Positions 27,793 to 35,873 of a stretch of DNA of 64,000 nucleotides are shown here, one piece after another. Source of the DNA: Nocardioides sp. BGMRC 2183. GTDB lineage: Bacteria > Actinomycetota > Actinomycetes > Propionibacteriales > Nocardioidaceae. The translations under genes and the position numbers were made by a program. The DNA lies in NCBI GenBank assembly GCA_008123405.1, contig VSSA01000001.1, positions 62,001-126,000 on the forward strand. The letters run 5' to 3'. The notes under the pieces were generated by a model, which worked only from the letters and a program-made list of their open reading frames with translations, had not been told where the DNA came from and did no database searches. Every line of letters begins with the position of its first letter. Within the stretch, counting starts at the first letter, position 1.

Positions 27793-27814
27793 GGTCTGCC
27801 TGATCAGGCAGACC
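27793..27814. terminator. Perfect 22-bp palindrome between convergent clgR and htpX
   Basis: GGTCTGCCTGA followed by its exact complement TCAGGCAGACC, filling the gap between the two stop codons (27789 and 27816). Best read as a bidirectional terminator. With no loop, it could also be a protein-binding site. Confidence 0.65.
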
Positions 27815-27815
27815 G

Positions 27816-28688
27816 TCAGCGACGACCGGCCATCGTCTCCAGCCGGGCGATCCGCTCCGCCATCGGCGGGTGCGTGGAGAACATCTTCGAGAGGTCCTGG
27901 GCGCGGAACGGGTTCGCGATCATCATGTGCGAGGCGTTCTGCAGCTGCGGGGTCGGCGCAAGCGGTGCGCGTGCAGTCCCCGTCTCGAGCTTGCGTAGCG
28001 CGGACGCCAGCGCGAGCGGATCGCCGGTCAGGCGGGCCCCGTCTTCGTCGGCGTCGTACTCGCGGGTGCGGCTGATCGCCATCTGGATCACGCCGGCGGC
28101 GAACGGAGCCAGCAGCGCGGTCCCGATCATGACCAGCGGGTTCGGACGGTTCTCGTCGCCACCGCCGAAGATCGAGGTGAACGCGAGGAACTGGGCGACC
28201 GAGGAGATCACGCCGGCGATCGCGGCGGCGACGGAACCGGTGAGGATGTCGCGGTTGTAGACGTGCATCAGCTCGTGCCCGAGCACTCCGCGCAGCTCAC
28301 GTTCGTCGAGGAGGTTCAAGATGCCCTCGGTGCAGCACACCGCGGCGTTCTGCGGGTTGCGCCCGGTGGCGAAGGCGTTCGGCGCCTGCGTGGGGGAGAT
28401 GTAGAGGCGAGGCATCGGCTGGCCGACGGTGGTGGACAGCTCGCGGACGATCCGGTGGATTGCCGGTGCCTGCGCCTCGGTCACCGGGTAGGCGTGCATC
28501 GCCTTGATGGCCAGCTTGTCGGAGTTCCAGTAGCCGTAGGCCGTCGTCGCGACACCGATCAGCGCGAAGATCCAGATGAACGCGGCGTTGCCCGTCGAGG
28601 CGGCGATCAGTCCGCCCACGGCGAGGAGGAGCGCGAAGATCGCGCCGAACAGCCCGGCCGTCTTGAGGCCGTTGAAGTGGCGGTGCAT
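27816..28688 (-). CDS. htpX: Zinc metalloprotease HtpX (M48)
   Basis: Membrane-bound protease for quality control of membrane proteins. The 290-aa protein has two N-terminal membrane helices (about residues 11-30 and 36-52), the zinc motif HELMH at residues 138-142, two more hydrophobic segments, and the third zinc ligand Glu in [13 protein letters not shown]. Start [10 protein letters not shown] matches the family. It lies tail-to-tail with clgR, whose product controls proteolysis genes in relatives. A regulatory link is possible but no site was found in front of htpX. Confidence 0.94.
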   Translation of the reverse strand: MHRHFNGLKTAGLFGAIFALLLAVGGLIAASTGNAAFIWIFALIGVATTAYGYWNSDKLAIKAMHAYPVTEAQAPAIHRIVRELSTTVGQPMPRLYISPTQAPNAFATGRNPQNAAVCCTEGILNLLDERELRGVLGHELMHVYNRDILTGSVAAAIAGVISSVAQFLAFTSIFGGGDENRPNPLVMIGTALLAPFAAGVIQMAISRTREYDADEDGARLTGDPLALASALRKLETGTARAPLAPTPQLQNASHMMIANPFRAQDLSKMFSTHPPMAERIARLETMAGRR

Positions 28689-28745
28689 ACCGGGAGAACG
28701 TTCCGCGCCTCGGCGAGGTTCCGAGCGCCGCCCGTGGTCCAGGTC

Positions 28746-29582
28746 TCATCGGTCCGACCCGGACGGCGGTTGGCAGGTCGGGCACCAGTAGGAGATCCGC
28801 TCCCTCCCCGGTACGTCGCCGCTGCTGCTCGACCTGATGCGCGTCCCGCACCGACGACACGGCTGGCCGCCTCGGCTGTAGACCCAGGTCGGCGCGCGCG
28901 GGTCCGCAGTGGTCACCCGTCGGGGGCGGTCGCGGTTGAGCGTGAGCAGCCGCTGGGCTTGGTCGACGATCGTGGCGAGGTCCGCGACCTCGCCGACCGG
29001 TGTCTCCGGATGGAGTCCAGCGAGGTAGCAGAGTTCGGCGGCGTAGACGTTGCCGATGCCGGCCAGGTTCGTCTGGTCGAGCAGGGCACTGCGCAGCGGC
29101 CGGTGCGGACTGGCCTGCAGCCGGTCGACGGCCCTCGCGGCGAGGTGCTCGTCCCACTCCGGGGCGAGGAGGTCAGGCCCGAGGTGGCCCACGACGTCGG
29201 ACTCGGCAGCAGTGGCCAGCAGGTCGACCGCGCCGAGCGAGAATCCCACCGCTTCGACCGGCGCGCCTCGGCGGTCGAGCGGGGGCCCCGCAAGCAGCAC
29301 CGCCCGCGCCGTGTGCCCGGGCCGCTCCCAGCGCGCCCCCGGTCGGTGCACCCGCCACACGCCTTCCATCTTCAGGTGCGTGTGCAGCGTGAGCAGTGCG
29401 CCGTCCAGGTCGAATCGAGTCAGCAGGTGCTTGCCGCACGGCACCGTCGCAAGGACGGCGGCTCCACTGAGGTCTGCCGTCGCATGGCGTGGGACCCGCA
29501 GGTCGGCGCGCTCCAGCACCCGTCCGGAGAGCGCGCGGTCGAGCAGCGCTGCCGTCCGGTAGACGGTGTCGCCCTCAGGCAC
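28746..29582 (-). CDS. Fpg/Nei-family DNA glycosylase
   Basis: 278-aa bifunctional DNA glycosylase/AP lyase removing oxidised bases. The N terminus VPEGDTVYRTA gives Pro2 and Glu3, the catalytic pair after removal of the initiator. PEGDT is the Nei (endonuclease VIII-like) rather than Fpg form. The H2TH region has LDQTNLAGIGNVYAAELCYLAG, and the C-terminal zinc finger has CRRCG and YWCPTC. The GTG at 29580-29582 is fixed by the Pro2 requirement. It overlaps the lhr stop by 8 bases, so it is translated right after the helicase. The lhr-nei pair is conserved in actinobacteria and implies a shared repair role. Confidence 0.92.
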   Translation of the reverse strand: MPEGDTVYRTAALLDRALSGRVLERADLRVPRHATADLSGAAVLATVPCGKHLLTRFDLDGALLTLHTHLKMEGVWRVHRPGARWERPGHTARAVLLAGPPLDRRGAPVEAVGFSLGAVDLLATAAESDVVGHLGPDLLAPEWDEHLAARAVDRLQASPHRPLRSALLDQTNLAGIGNVYAAELCYLAGLHPETPVGEVADLATIVDQAQRLLTLNRDRPRRVTTADPRAPTWVYSRGGQPCRRCGTRIRSSSSGDVPGRERISYWCPTCQPPSGSDR

Positions 29583-32500
29583 GGAGGCGCAGTCCTCGCG
29601 GTGTGGCGACGAATCCGGCGGCGGCGAGGGCGTCGCGCAGTGCCGAGGAGGTGCCGAGCAGCGGGACACCGTCGGCCTTCTCCACGGTGAGGCGGCCGAG
29701 GTGCCCGCGGCGGACCGTCGTGGCGAGCGCCTCGGCCGCCGGACCGAGCAGCTCGGGGTCGTCGGTCCAGGTGAGCAAGGTGCGGCCGCCGCGTTCGACG
29801 TACAGGGCGGGGGTGCCGTCGACCAGCACCACGATGGCGCCGGCCTTGCGTCCTGGGCGGTGGCCGCCATCGGCGGCCGGGTCCGGCCAACCGAGCGCGG
29901 CGCCGTACGGGTTGGCCGGGTCGGTGGCGGCCAGGGCGATCGCCACCGGCTTGTCGCTGCGACCATCACCAGGTGTCGCCGTGAAGCTGCGCAACCGGTC
30001 CACCGCGCCTGCCGTCGCGAACTGGGCGGCGCCCAATCCCTCGACGAAGTAGCCACGTCGGCAGCGACCGGACTCCTCGAACGCACTCAGCACCCGGTAG
30101 ACGCCGGCGAAGCCACCGACCACCCCCTCGGAGACGACAGCGCCACGGGTCACCACGCCGTGGCGCGCCAGCATCCGCTCGGCGACCGCGTGCGCCCGGC
30201 GTGTCGGGTCCTCGTCGACCGGCGGCACCAGCGCCCAACGCCCTGCTGTCTCGGGTGGGCCGCTCCGGCTGAGCCGGCCGGGTCGCGACGGCGTCGCGCG
30301 GGAGCGATGAGCCGCACGTCCGGTCCGGGTCAGCGCGCGCAGCGGCGCCAGGGTGTCGTTGGTGGCCCGACCACCCCAGACTGTCGACCACAGCGCCGCG
30401 CTGAGCGCGTCGTCGGAGGGCAGGTCCGTGCCGTCGGCGCGGCAAGCAGTCGCCACCTGGTCGGCGACTTGACGGAAGAACCACGCGCCGCCGGGGGCCA
30501 GTACGTCGAGCACCCGCCGCGCGAGCGGATCGTCGACCTCTCGAGGCGAGGGGAGGGAGAGGGGCGCCTGATCGGCCAGGTGCAGCGACACCCAGCCGTC
30601 CGCGCCGGCCAAAGGGCCGTGGCCCACCCACAGCACCTCGCCGGTGGCCGTCAGCTCGTCCAGCATCGCCGGCTCGTAGTCGCGCACTCGGCTGCCGAGC
30701 ACCAGCGACTCCAGCGCCGAGGCGGGCACGGGCGCGCCGGCGAGCTGCTCGACGGCGGCAACCACCCCGTCGATGCCTCGCAGCGCCCGCCGCGTGGTGG
30801 TGATGCCGTGCCACGAGGCGGCGAAGCGAGCCAGCGTGGTCGGCTCCACTGGTTCGATCTCGTGCCGCAGCCGGGCCAGACTGCGGCGCCGCAGCCGACG
30901 CAGCACCTCCGCGTCGCACCACTCGGTCGCCTCTGCCCCGGCTGTCGGCAGGAACTCGCCCGACAACACCCGCCCCTGCGCCTCCAGCCGTCCCAGGGTG
31001 TGGCGTACCACCGCGACGCCCAGTCCGAGGCGCGCGCCGGCCTCGGCGACGGTGAACGGGCCGTGCGTGCGCGCGTACCGCCCGATCAGGTCGGCCAACG
31101 GGTCCTCGACCGGCTCGGTGAAGGCGGCAGGGACTCCCGGCGGCACCGGGACGCCGAGCCCATCTCGCAGCCGGGCGACGTCCTCGATCACCGCCCACGC
31201 GTCGCCGTACGGCATGCGGACGTCGACGACGCGGCGAGCGCGGTCGAGGTCGGCGAGCACGCTGGCGGCGTCGAGCCCTGGCACCGCTCGCGCGGTGAGC
31301 TCCGGCACCGTGAGCGGGCCGACCATCCGGAGCAGGTCGACGACCCCCTCCGCGTCCCGTGCGTGTCGATCGGGGGCTGTGCGCTGCAGCTCTGCGGTGA
31401 CCTCGACCAGGACGTCGGGATCGAGGAGCTCGCGGAGCTCGGCTCGGCCGAGGAGCTCGGCCAACAGCCCTTGGTCGAGGGTGAGCGCAGCGGCACGGCG
31501 CTCGGCGATCGGGGAGTCGCCCTCGTAGAGATACTGCGCCACATAGCCGAACAGAAGGGTGCGCGCGAACGGGGAGGGCTGCGGGGTCTCGACCTCGACA
31601 ACGCTGACCTCGCGGCGATCCAGGCGCTGCAGCAGACCGATCAGACCGGGTAGGTCGTAGACGTCGTTGAGACACTCCCGGACAGTCTCCAGCAGGATCG
31701 GAAACGAGGGGTAGCGGCTGGCGACCTCGAGCAGCGAGGCGGCACGTTGACGCTGCTGCCACAGCGGCGAGCGGCGTCCCGGGTCCCGACGGGGAAGCAA
31801 CAGTGCCCGGGCCGCGCACTCCCGGAACCGGGCTGCGAAGAGCGCGGATCCGCCCACCTCGCGGGTGACCAGGTCTTCGATCTCATCGGGCTCGAAGACC
31901 ACCAGGTCGGCAGCCGGCGGCTCGGCGTCGGTGTCGGGGATGCGAATCACGATCCCGTCGTCGGCGGCCATCGCCTGCCCGTCCACGCCATACCGCTCGC
32001 GCAGGCGCGCGTTGATCGCCAGCGCCCACGGCGCGTGCACGCTGGTGCCGTAGGGCGAGTGAAGGACCAGGCGCCAGTCGCCCAGCTCGTCACGGAAGCG
32101 TTCCACCACGAGCGCGGTGTCGCAGGGCAGGATCCGTGTCGCTTCGGCCTGCTCGCGCAGATAGCCGACCAGGTTGGCGGCCGCATAGTCGTCCAGGCCC
32201 TCGGCGCGGACCCGGGCCCGCGCCTCGTCCTCGCCGAGCGCGCCGACCTCGCGGGTGAACGCGCCGATCGCGGCCCCCAGCTCCGCCGGCCGCCCCGGGT
32301 TGTCGCCCTTCCAGAACGGCAGCCGGGCCGGCACCCCCGGTGCGGGAGTCACGATCACGCGGTCGTGGGTGATGTCCTCGATCCGCCAGGAGGTCGCACC
32401 GAGAGCGAAGACGTCGCCGACCCGGCTCTCGTAGACCATCTCCTCGTCGAGCTCGCCGACCCGGCGATTGCTGCCCTCACCGGCGAGGAAGACGCCGAAC

Positions 32501-34158
32501 AGCCCGCGGTCCGGGATGGTGCCGCCACTGGTCACCGAGAGGCGTTGGGCGCCCGGGCGTCCGACGAGCTCACCGGTGACCCGGTCCCAGGTGATCCGCG
32601 GCCGCAGCTCGGCGAACTCGTCGCTCGGGTAGCGGCCTGCCAGCAGGTCGAGGACCGCTTCGAACGCCGAGCGCGGCAGATTCGCGTACGGCGCGGCACG
32701 TCGGACCGTGGCGAACAGCTCGTCGACCGTCCAGCTCTCCAGCGCCACCGTGGAGACCACGTGCTGAGCGAGCACGTCCAGCGGGTTGGCCGGGACCCGC
32801 AACGACTCGATCCCGCCCGTCCGCATCCGGCTCACCGAGACCGCTGCCGGCACCAGGTCGCCGCGGTGCTGCGGGAAGAAGACCCCGCGGGAAACCTCGC
32901 CGACCTGGTGCCCGGCGCGACCCACCCGTTGCAGCGCGCTGGCGACGCTGGGCGGCGCCGCGATCTGGATCACCTGGTCGACGGCCCCCATGTCGATGCC
33001 GAGCTCGAGGCTGCTGGTGGCGACCACGGCTGGGAGCCGGCCGGACTTGAGGTCGTCCTCGACCAGCGCCCGCTGCTCCTTCGACACCGATCCGTGGTGT
33101 GTGCGCGCCATCAGCGGCGCCGATCCGGCCGACGCACCCGACTGCGCCATGATCTGCGCCGGCGGCTCGAGGTCGGCCGCACTCTCCTCGGCTGCGATCT
33201 CGTTGAGCCGGGCGGTCAACCGCTCGGCGGTACGACGACCGTTGGTGAAGACGATCGTCGAGCTCGAACCCCCGATCAGGTCGGCCACCCGCTGCTCCAC
33301 GTGCGGCCAGATGCTGGGGGTGGTGGTGTGGCCGATCTCGGCATCGAGGTCATCGAGCCCGCTGTCGTCGGAGCTGGTGCGGGGGAGGTCGGTCATGTCC
33401 TCGACCGGCACCTCGACCCGCAGGTCCCACTCCTTGTGCGCCGGCGGCGTCACGATCTCCACCGGGGCGGTGCCACCGAGGAATCGGGCCACCTCCTCGG
33501 TCGGCCGGACCGTCGCGGAGAGGCCGATCCGCTGTGCCGGTCGGGCCAGGCGTGCGTCAAGCCGCTCCAGGCTGAGCGCCAGGTGGGCGCCGCGCTTGGT
33601 GCCGGCGACCGCGTGCACCTCGTCGATGATGACCGTGTCGACGCCGTCCAGCGTCTCGCGCGCCTGCGAGGTCAACATCAAGAAGAGCGACTCCGGCGTG
33701 GTGATCAGGATGTCCGGTGGACGGGTGCCGAGCCGGCGCCGTTCGTTCGCCGGGGTGTCGCCGGAACGCACCCCGATCTCGACCTCCCGCAACCCGGCGC
33801 CGGACGGATCGAGGCGCGCAGCTGTCTGCCGGATCCCGGCCAGGGGTGCCCGCAGGTTGCGCTGGACGTCGACGGCGAGCGCCTTGAGCGGAGAGACGTA
33901 GAGGACCCGGGTCCGCTGCTTGCGCTCGGCCGGAGGCTCGGAGGTGAGCAGCCGGTCGAGCGCAGCGAGGAAGGCGCTGAGCGTCTTGCCGGAGCCGGTC
34001 GGCGCGACCACCAGGGTGTGCCGGCCGCGACCGATCGCCTCCCATGCGCCGGCCTGCGCCGCCGTGGGCTCGGCGAACGCCGCGCGGAACCAGGTGCTGG
34101 TCGCCTCGCCGAACCCGGCGAGCGGGTCGGAGGGATCGGTGAGCGGAGCATCGGGCAC
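29575..34158 (-). CDS. lhr: Lhr-family DEAD/DEAH superfamily-2 helicase
   Basis: 1527-aa ATP-dependent helicase, the full-length actinobacterial Lhr. In mycobacteria it is a DNA-damage-inducible 3'-5' translocase. The N-terminal core has Walker A APTGSGKT (52-59), the DEVH box in VIIDEVHAVAGTKRG near residue 180 and the motif VI region LQRVGRAGHQVG. Winged-helix and Lhr beta-barrel domains (about 420-870) follow. The long C-terminal half, about residues 880-1527, is the Lhr-specific C-domain. The start is GTG at 34156-34158; CAGACT lies 6 bases before it, a possible leaderless -10. Forms an operon with the Nei-type glycosylase through an 8-base overlap. Confidence 0.95.
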   Translation of the reverse strand: MPDAPLTDPSDPLAGFGEATSTWFRAAFAEPTAAQAGAWEAIGRGRHTLVVAPTGSGKTLSAFLAALDRLLTSEPPAERKQRTRVLYVSPLKALAVDVQRNLRAPLAGIRQTAARLDPSGAGLREVEIGVRSGDTPANERRRLGTRPPDILITTPESLFLMLTSQARETLDGVDTVIIDEVHAVAGTKRGAHLALSLERLDARLARPAQRIGLSATVRPTEEVARFLGGTAPVEIVTPPAHKEWDLRVEVPVEDMTDLPRTSSDDSGLDDLDAEIGHTTTPSIWPHVEQRVADLIGGSSSTIVFTNGRRTAERLTARLNEIAAEESAADLEPPAQIMAQSGASAGSAPLMARTHHGSVSKEQRALVEDDLKSGRLPAVVATSSLELGIDMGAVDQVIQIAAPPSVASALQRVGRAGHQVGEVSRGVFFPQHRGDLVPAAVSVSRMRTGGIESLRVPANPLDVLAQHVVSTVALESWTVDELFATVRRAAPYANLPRSAFEAVLDLLAGRYPSDEFAELRPRITWDRVTGELVGRPGAQRLSVTSGGTIPDRGLFGVFLAGEGSNRRVGELDEEMVYESRVGDVFALGATSWRIEDITHDRVIVTPAPGVPARLPFWKGDNPGRPAELGAAIGAFTREVGALGEDEARARVRAEGLDDYAAANLVGYLREQAEATRILPCDTALVVERFRDELGDWRLVLHSPYGTSVHAPWALAINARLRERYGVDGQAMAADDGIVIRIPDTDAEPPAADLVVFEPDEIEDLVTREVGGSALFAARFRECAARALLLPRRDPGRRSPLWQQRQRAASLLEVASRYPSFPILLETVRECLNDVYDLPGLIGLLQRLDRREVSVVEVETPQPSPFARTLLFGYVAQYLYEGDSPIAERRAAALTLDQGLLAELLGRAELRELLDPDVLVEVTAELQRTAPDRHARDAEGVVDLLRMVGPLTVPELTARAVPGLDAASVLADLDRARRVVDVRMPYGDAWAVIEDVARLRDGLGVPVPPGVPAAFTEPVEDPLADLIGRYARTHGPFTVAEAGARLGLGVAVVRHTLGRLEAQGRVLSGEFLPTAGAEATEWCDAEVLRRLRRRSLARLRHEIEPVEPTTLARFAASWHGITTTRRALRGIDGVVAAVEQLAGAPVPASALESLVLGSRVRDYEPAMLDELTATGEVLWVGHGPLAGADGWVSLHLADQAPLSLPSPREVDDPLARRVLDVLAPGGAWFFRQVADQVATACRADGTDLPSDDALSAALWSTVWGGRATNDTLAPLRALTRTGRAAHRSRATPSRPGRLSRSGPPETAGRWALVPPVDEDPTRRAHAVAERMLARHGVVTRGAVVSEGVVGGFAGVYRVLSAFEESGRCRRGYFVEGLGAAQFATAGAVDRLRSFTATPGDGRSDKPVAIALAATDPANPYGAALGWPDPAADGGHRPGRKAGAIVVLVDGTPALYVERGGRTLLTWTDDPELLGPAAEALATTVRRGHLGRLTVEKADGVPLLGTSSALRDALAAAGFVATPRGLRLRA

Positions 34159-34221
34159 AGACTCAGTCTGGCGCAGACCTCCGACACCGTCGGCACGGTC
34201 CGGGCAAGGAGCCGTTCGGGA

Positions 34222-34743
34222 TCACGCCCCGGGCTCCTGGAGTCCGGCGAGCAGGTCGTCGAGGGCGTCGTACCCCTCGTTGACGCCGACCTCCATGCCG
34301 CTGGCGAGCATGCCGGCGCGGGACTCGAAGTCGTAGACCACGGAGAGCGCCTCGAGCCGGGTGCGACCGCCGGGCATCTCATGGAAGAACAACGTGTCCA
34401 GGCTGACCGCCTCGGGCATCTCCTCGAAGCCGAAGGTCTGCACGATCTTCTCGTGCTCCTCCACGCGGTGAACGGCTCCGTAGAAGTGCGCTACCTCCTC
34501 GCCGTCGCGGGTCGCGGTGTAGCGGTACTCGCCGCCGGTACGGAGGTCCCACACGTCGATGTCCATGCCGATGGAGTGCGGCCCCATCCACTGGGCGACC
34601 AGCTCGGGCTCCACGTGCGCGCGCCAGACGAGCTCGCGTGGGGCGTCGAACTCGCGGACGATCCGGACGGTGGGGACGTCGGGGTCGGCCTCGATGACGG
34701 TCGTCTTCTCGTCTGTCTGCCGGGTGTTGGTGTTGCTGGTCAT
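34222..34743 (-). CDS. SRPBCC/AHSA1-domain protein
   Basis: 173-aa protein of the START/Bet v1-like fold (Activator of Hsp90 ATPase homolog 1-like). Visible are the typical REFDAPRELVWRAHVEPELVAQWMGP, FYGAVHRVEEHEKIVQTF and TRLEALSVVYDF. These proteins bind small hydrophobic ligands; the ligand here is unknown. The ATG at 34741-34743 overlaps the stop of the upstream ArsR regulator, so the pair is one translationally coupled operon. ArsR + AHSA1 pairs are common in actinobacteria. Confidence 0.88.
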   Translation of the reverse strand: MTSNTNTRQTDEKTTVIEADPDVPTVRIVREFDAPRELVWRAHVEPELVAQWMGPHSIGMDIDVWDLRTGGEYRYTATRDGEEVAHFYGAVHRVEEHEKIVQTFGFEEMPEAVSLDTLFFHEMPGGRTRLEALSVVYDFESRAGMLASGMEVGVNEGYDALDDLLAGLQEPGA

Positions 34744-35108
34744 CCTGCTGCTCCCTCTTCTCGGGGTTCGTCGGAGGCGGTGCCCTGCATCCGGGCCAGC
34801 ACAGCGTCCAACCGTTGGTAGCGCTCCTCGGCCTGGCGTTGGTAGCGCTCGATCCACTTCGTCATCAGGTCGAACACCTCGGCGTCCAGATGCACCGGGC
34901 GCCGCTGGGCGTCCCGGCTGCGTCGTACGAGTCCGGCCTCCTCCAGCACTTTCAACTGCTTGGAGACGGCCTGCAGCGACACGTCGTAGGGCTCGGCGAG
35001 CTCACTGACCGTTGCGTCACCGGCGGTCAGTCGCGCCACCATGTCGCGGCGGGTCGGGTCGGCGAGCGCGCCGAAGACCCGCGACAGGCGGTCCTCGTGT
35101 TCAACCAT
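34740..35108 (-). CDS. ArsR-family winged-helix transcriptional repressor
   Basis: 122-aa regulator. The N terminus DRLSRVFGALADPTRRDMVARL and the recognition region TVSELAEPYDVSLQAVSKQLKVLEEAGLVRRSR define an ArsR-type HTH without metal-binding cysteines, so it is probably not a metal sensor. Its start codon lies inside one of two identical-type palindromes (see operators), and its promoter implies a leaderless transcript that it would itself repress. First gene of a two-gene operon with the SRPBCC protein. Confidence 0.9.
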   Translation of the reverse strand: MVEHEDRLSRVFGALADPTRRDMVARLTAGDATVSELAEPYDVSLQAVSKQLKVLEEAGLVRRSRDAQRRPVHLDAEVFDLMTKWIERYQRQAEERYQRLDAVLARMQGTASDEPREEGAAG

Positions 35109-35116
35109 GTGGTTGA
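35101..35116. promoter_or_regulatory. ArsR operator O2 over the start codon
   Basis: TCAACC-N4-GGTTGA palindrome covering the ATG (35106-35108) and touching the -10. Same half-sites as O1, centre-to-centre distance 41 bp, about four helical turns. Confidence 0.7.
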
Positions 35117-35145
35117 GTAAACGCCGCGCCCACCCTTGTTGTCAA
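35116..35145 (-). promoter_or_regulatory. arsR promoter, leaderless
   Basis: Minus strand TTGACA (35140-35145), 18-base spacer, TTTACT (35116-35121), then 7 bases to the ATG. The -35 overlaps operator O1 and the -10 end overlaps O2. Confidence 0.65.
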
Positions 35146-35157
35146 CCGCCTGGTTGA
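35142..35157. promoter_or_regulatory. ArsR operator O1 over the -35
   Basis: TCAACC-N4-GGTTGA palindrome, same half-sites as O2 at 35101-35116. It overlaps the TTGACA of the arsR promoter, consistent with autorepression. Confidence 0.7.
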
Positions 35158-35171
35158 GAACAAGGCAGAAG

Positions 35172-35873
35172 TCAGTTTCGCACCATCGGTGGCTGGATCA
35201 GCTCCGCCGACCCTCGCCGGTAGAGCAGCGCCCGGCGTCCGCCGGTCTCGCCGGCGCCGCCGTGGTCGTCGGTGGGCACCACGAAGCCGGCTGTCCCCAG
35301 CACCTTGCGTCGGAAGTTCCCCAGGTCCGGGGAAGCGCCCCAGACCGCTGTGTAGACCCGGCGCAGCTCAGGCAGGGTGAACGGCTCGGCGACGAACTCG
35401 GTGGCCAGCGTGGTGTACTCCAGCTTCGCGCGGACCCGCTCCCGAGCGTCGAGCAGGATCTGGCGATGGTCGAAGGCGAGCTCGGGGGTGTCCGGGCCGG
35501 TGCCCATCAGGTCATCGACGGCCCACCAGCGGGCGTCGGCCGCATCCGTGCCTGCCTGTGGCTCGGGAAGGTCGGGCGCCAGCGCGACATGGGCGATCGA
35601 GACCACCCGCATCCGGGGGTCGCGGTCTGGTGCGGAGTAGGTCCGCAGCTGCTCCAGGTAACCGTCGAACCCGGCGACGCCGGTCTCCTCGGCCAGCTCG
35701 CGGGAAGCGGCCTGCTCGGCGTCCTCGTCCGGCTCGACGAAGCCGCCCGGCAGCGCCCAGGAGCCGGCGAAGGGTGGGTCGCCGCGCCGAACCAGCAGCA
35801 CCGCCAGGGCGCCGTCACGGATGGTGAAGACGGCCAAGTCGACGGTGACGGCGAACGGGGGATGGGTCGTCAT
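35172..35873 (-). CDS. nrtR: NrtR-type Nudix-related transcriptional regulator of NAD metabolism
   Basis: 233-aa protein with an N-terminal Nudix domain (about 1-145) and a C-terminal winged helix (about 160-225; [28 protein letters not shown]), the NrtR layout. NrtR proteins sense ADP-ribose-type ligands and repress NAD-biosynthesis genes. The Nudix box G-x5-E-x7-RE-x2-EE-x-G is complete here (GFVEPDE then RELAEETG), whereas many NrtR regulators have lost it, so enzymatic activity is possible. Its ATG overlaps the stop of the PncB-PncA ORF by 4 bases. An operator candidate lies in front of that operon at 37818-37854. Confidence 0.87.
   Translation of the reverse strand: MTTHPPFAVTVDLAVFTIRDGALAVLLVRRGDPPFAGSWALPGGFVEPDEDAEQAASRELAEETGVAGFDGYLEQLRTYSAPDRDPRMRVVSIAHVALAPDLPEPQAGTDAADARWWAVDDLMGTGPDTPELAFDHRQILLDARERVRAKLEYTTLATEFVAEPFTLPELRRVYTAVWGASPDLGNFRRKVLGTAGFVVPTDDHGGAGETGGRRALLYRRGSAELIQPPMVRN

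Noticed and set aside
31747-34821. 1024-codon plus-strand ORF opposite lhr
   Set aside because: Antisense shadow; it ignores the lhr stop/start structure and has no recognisable domain.
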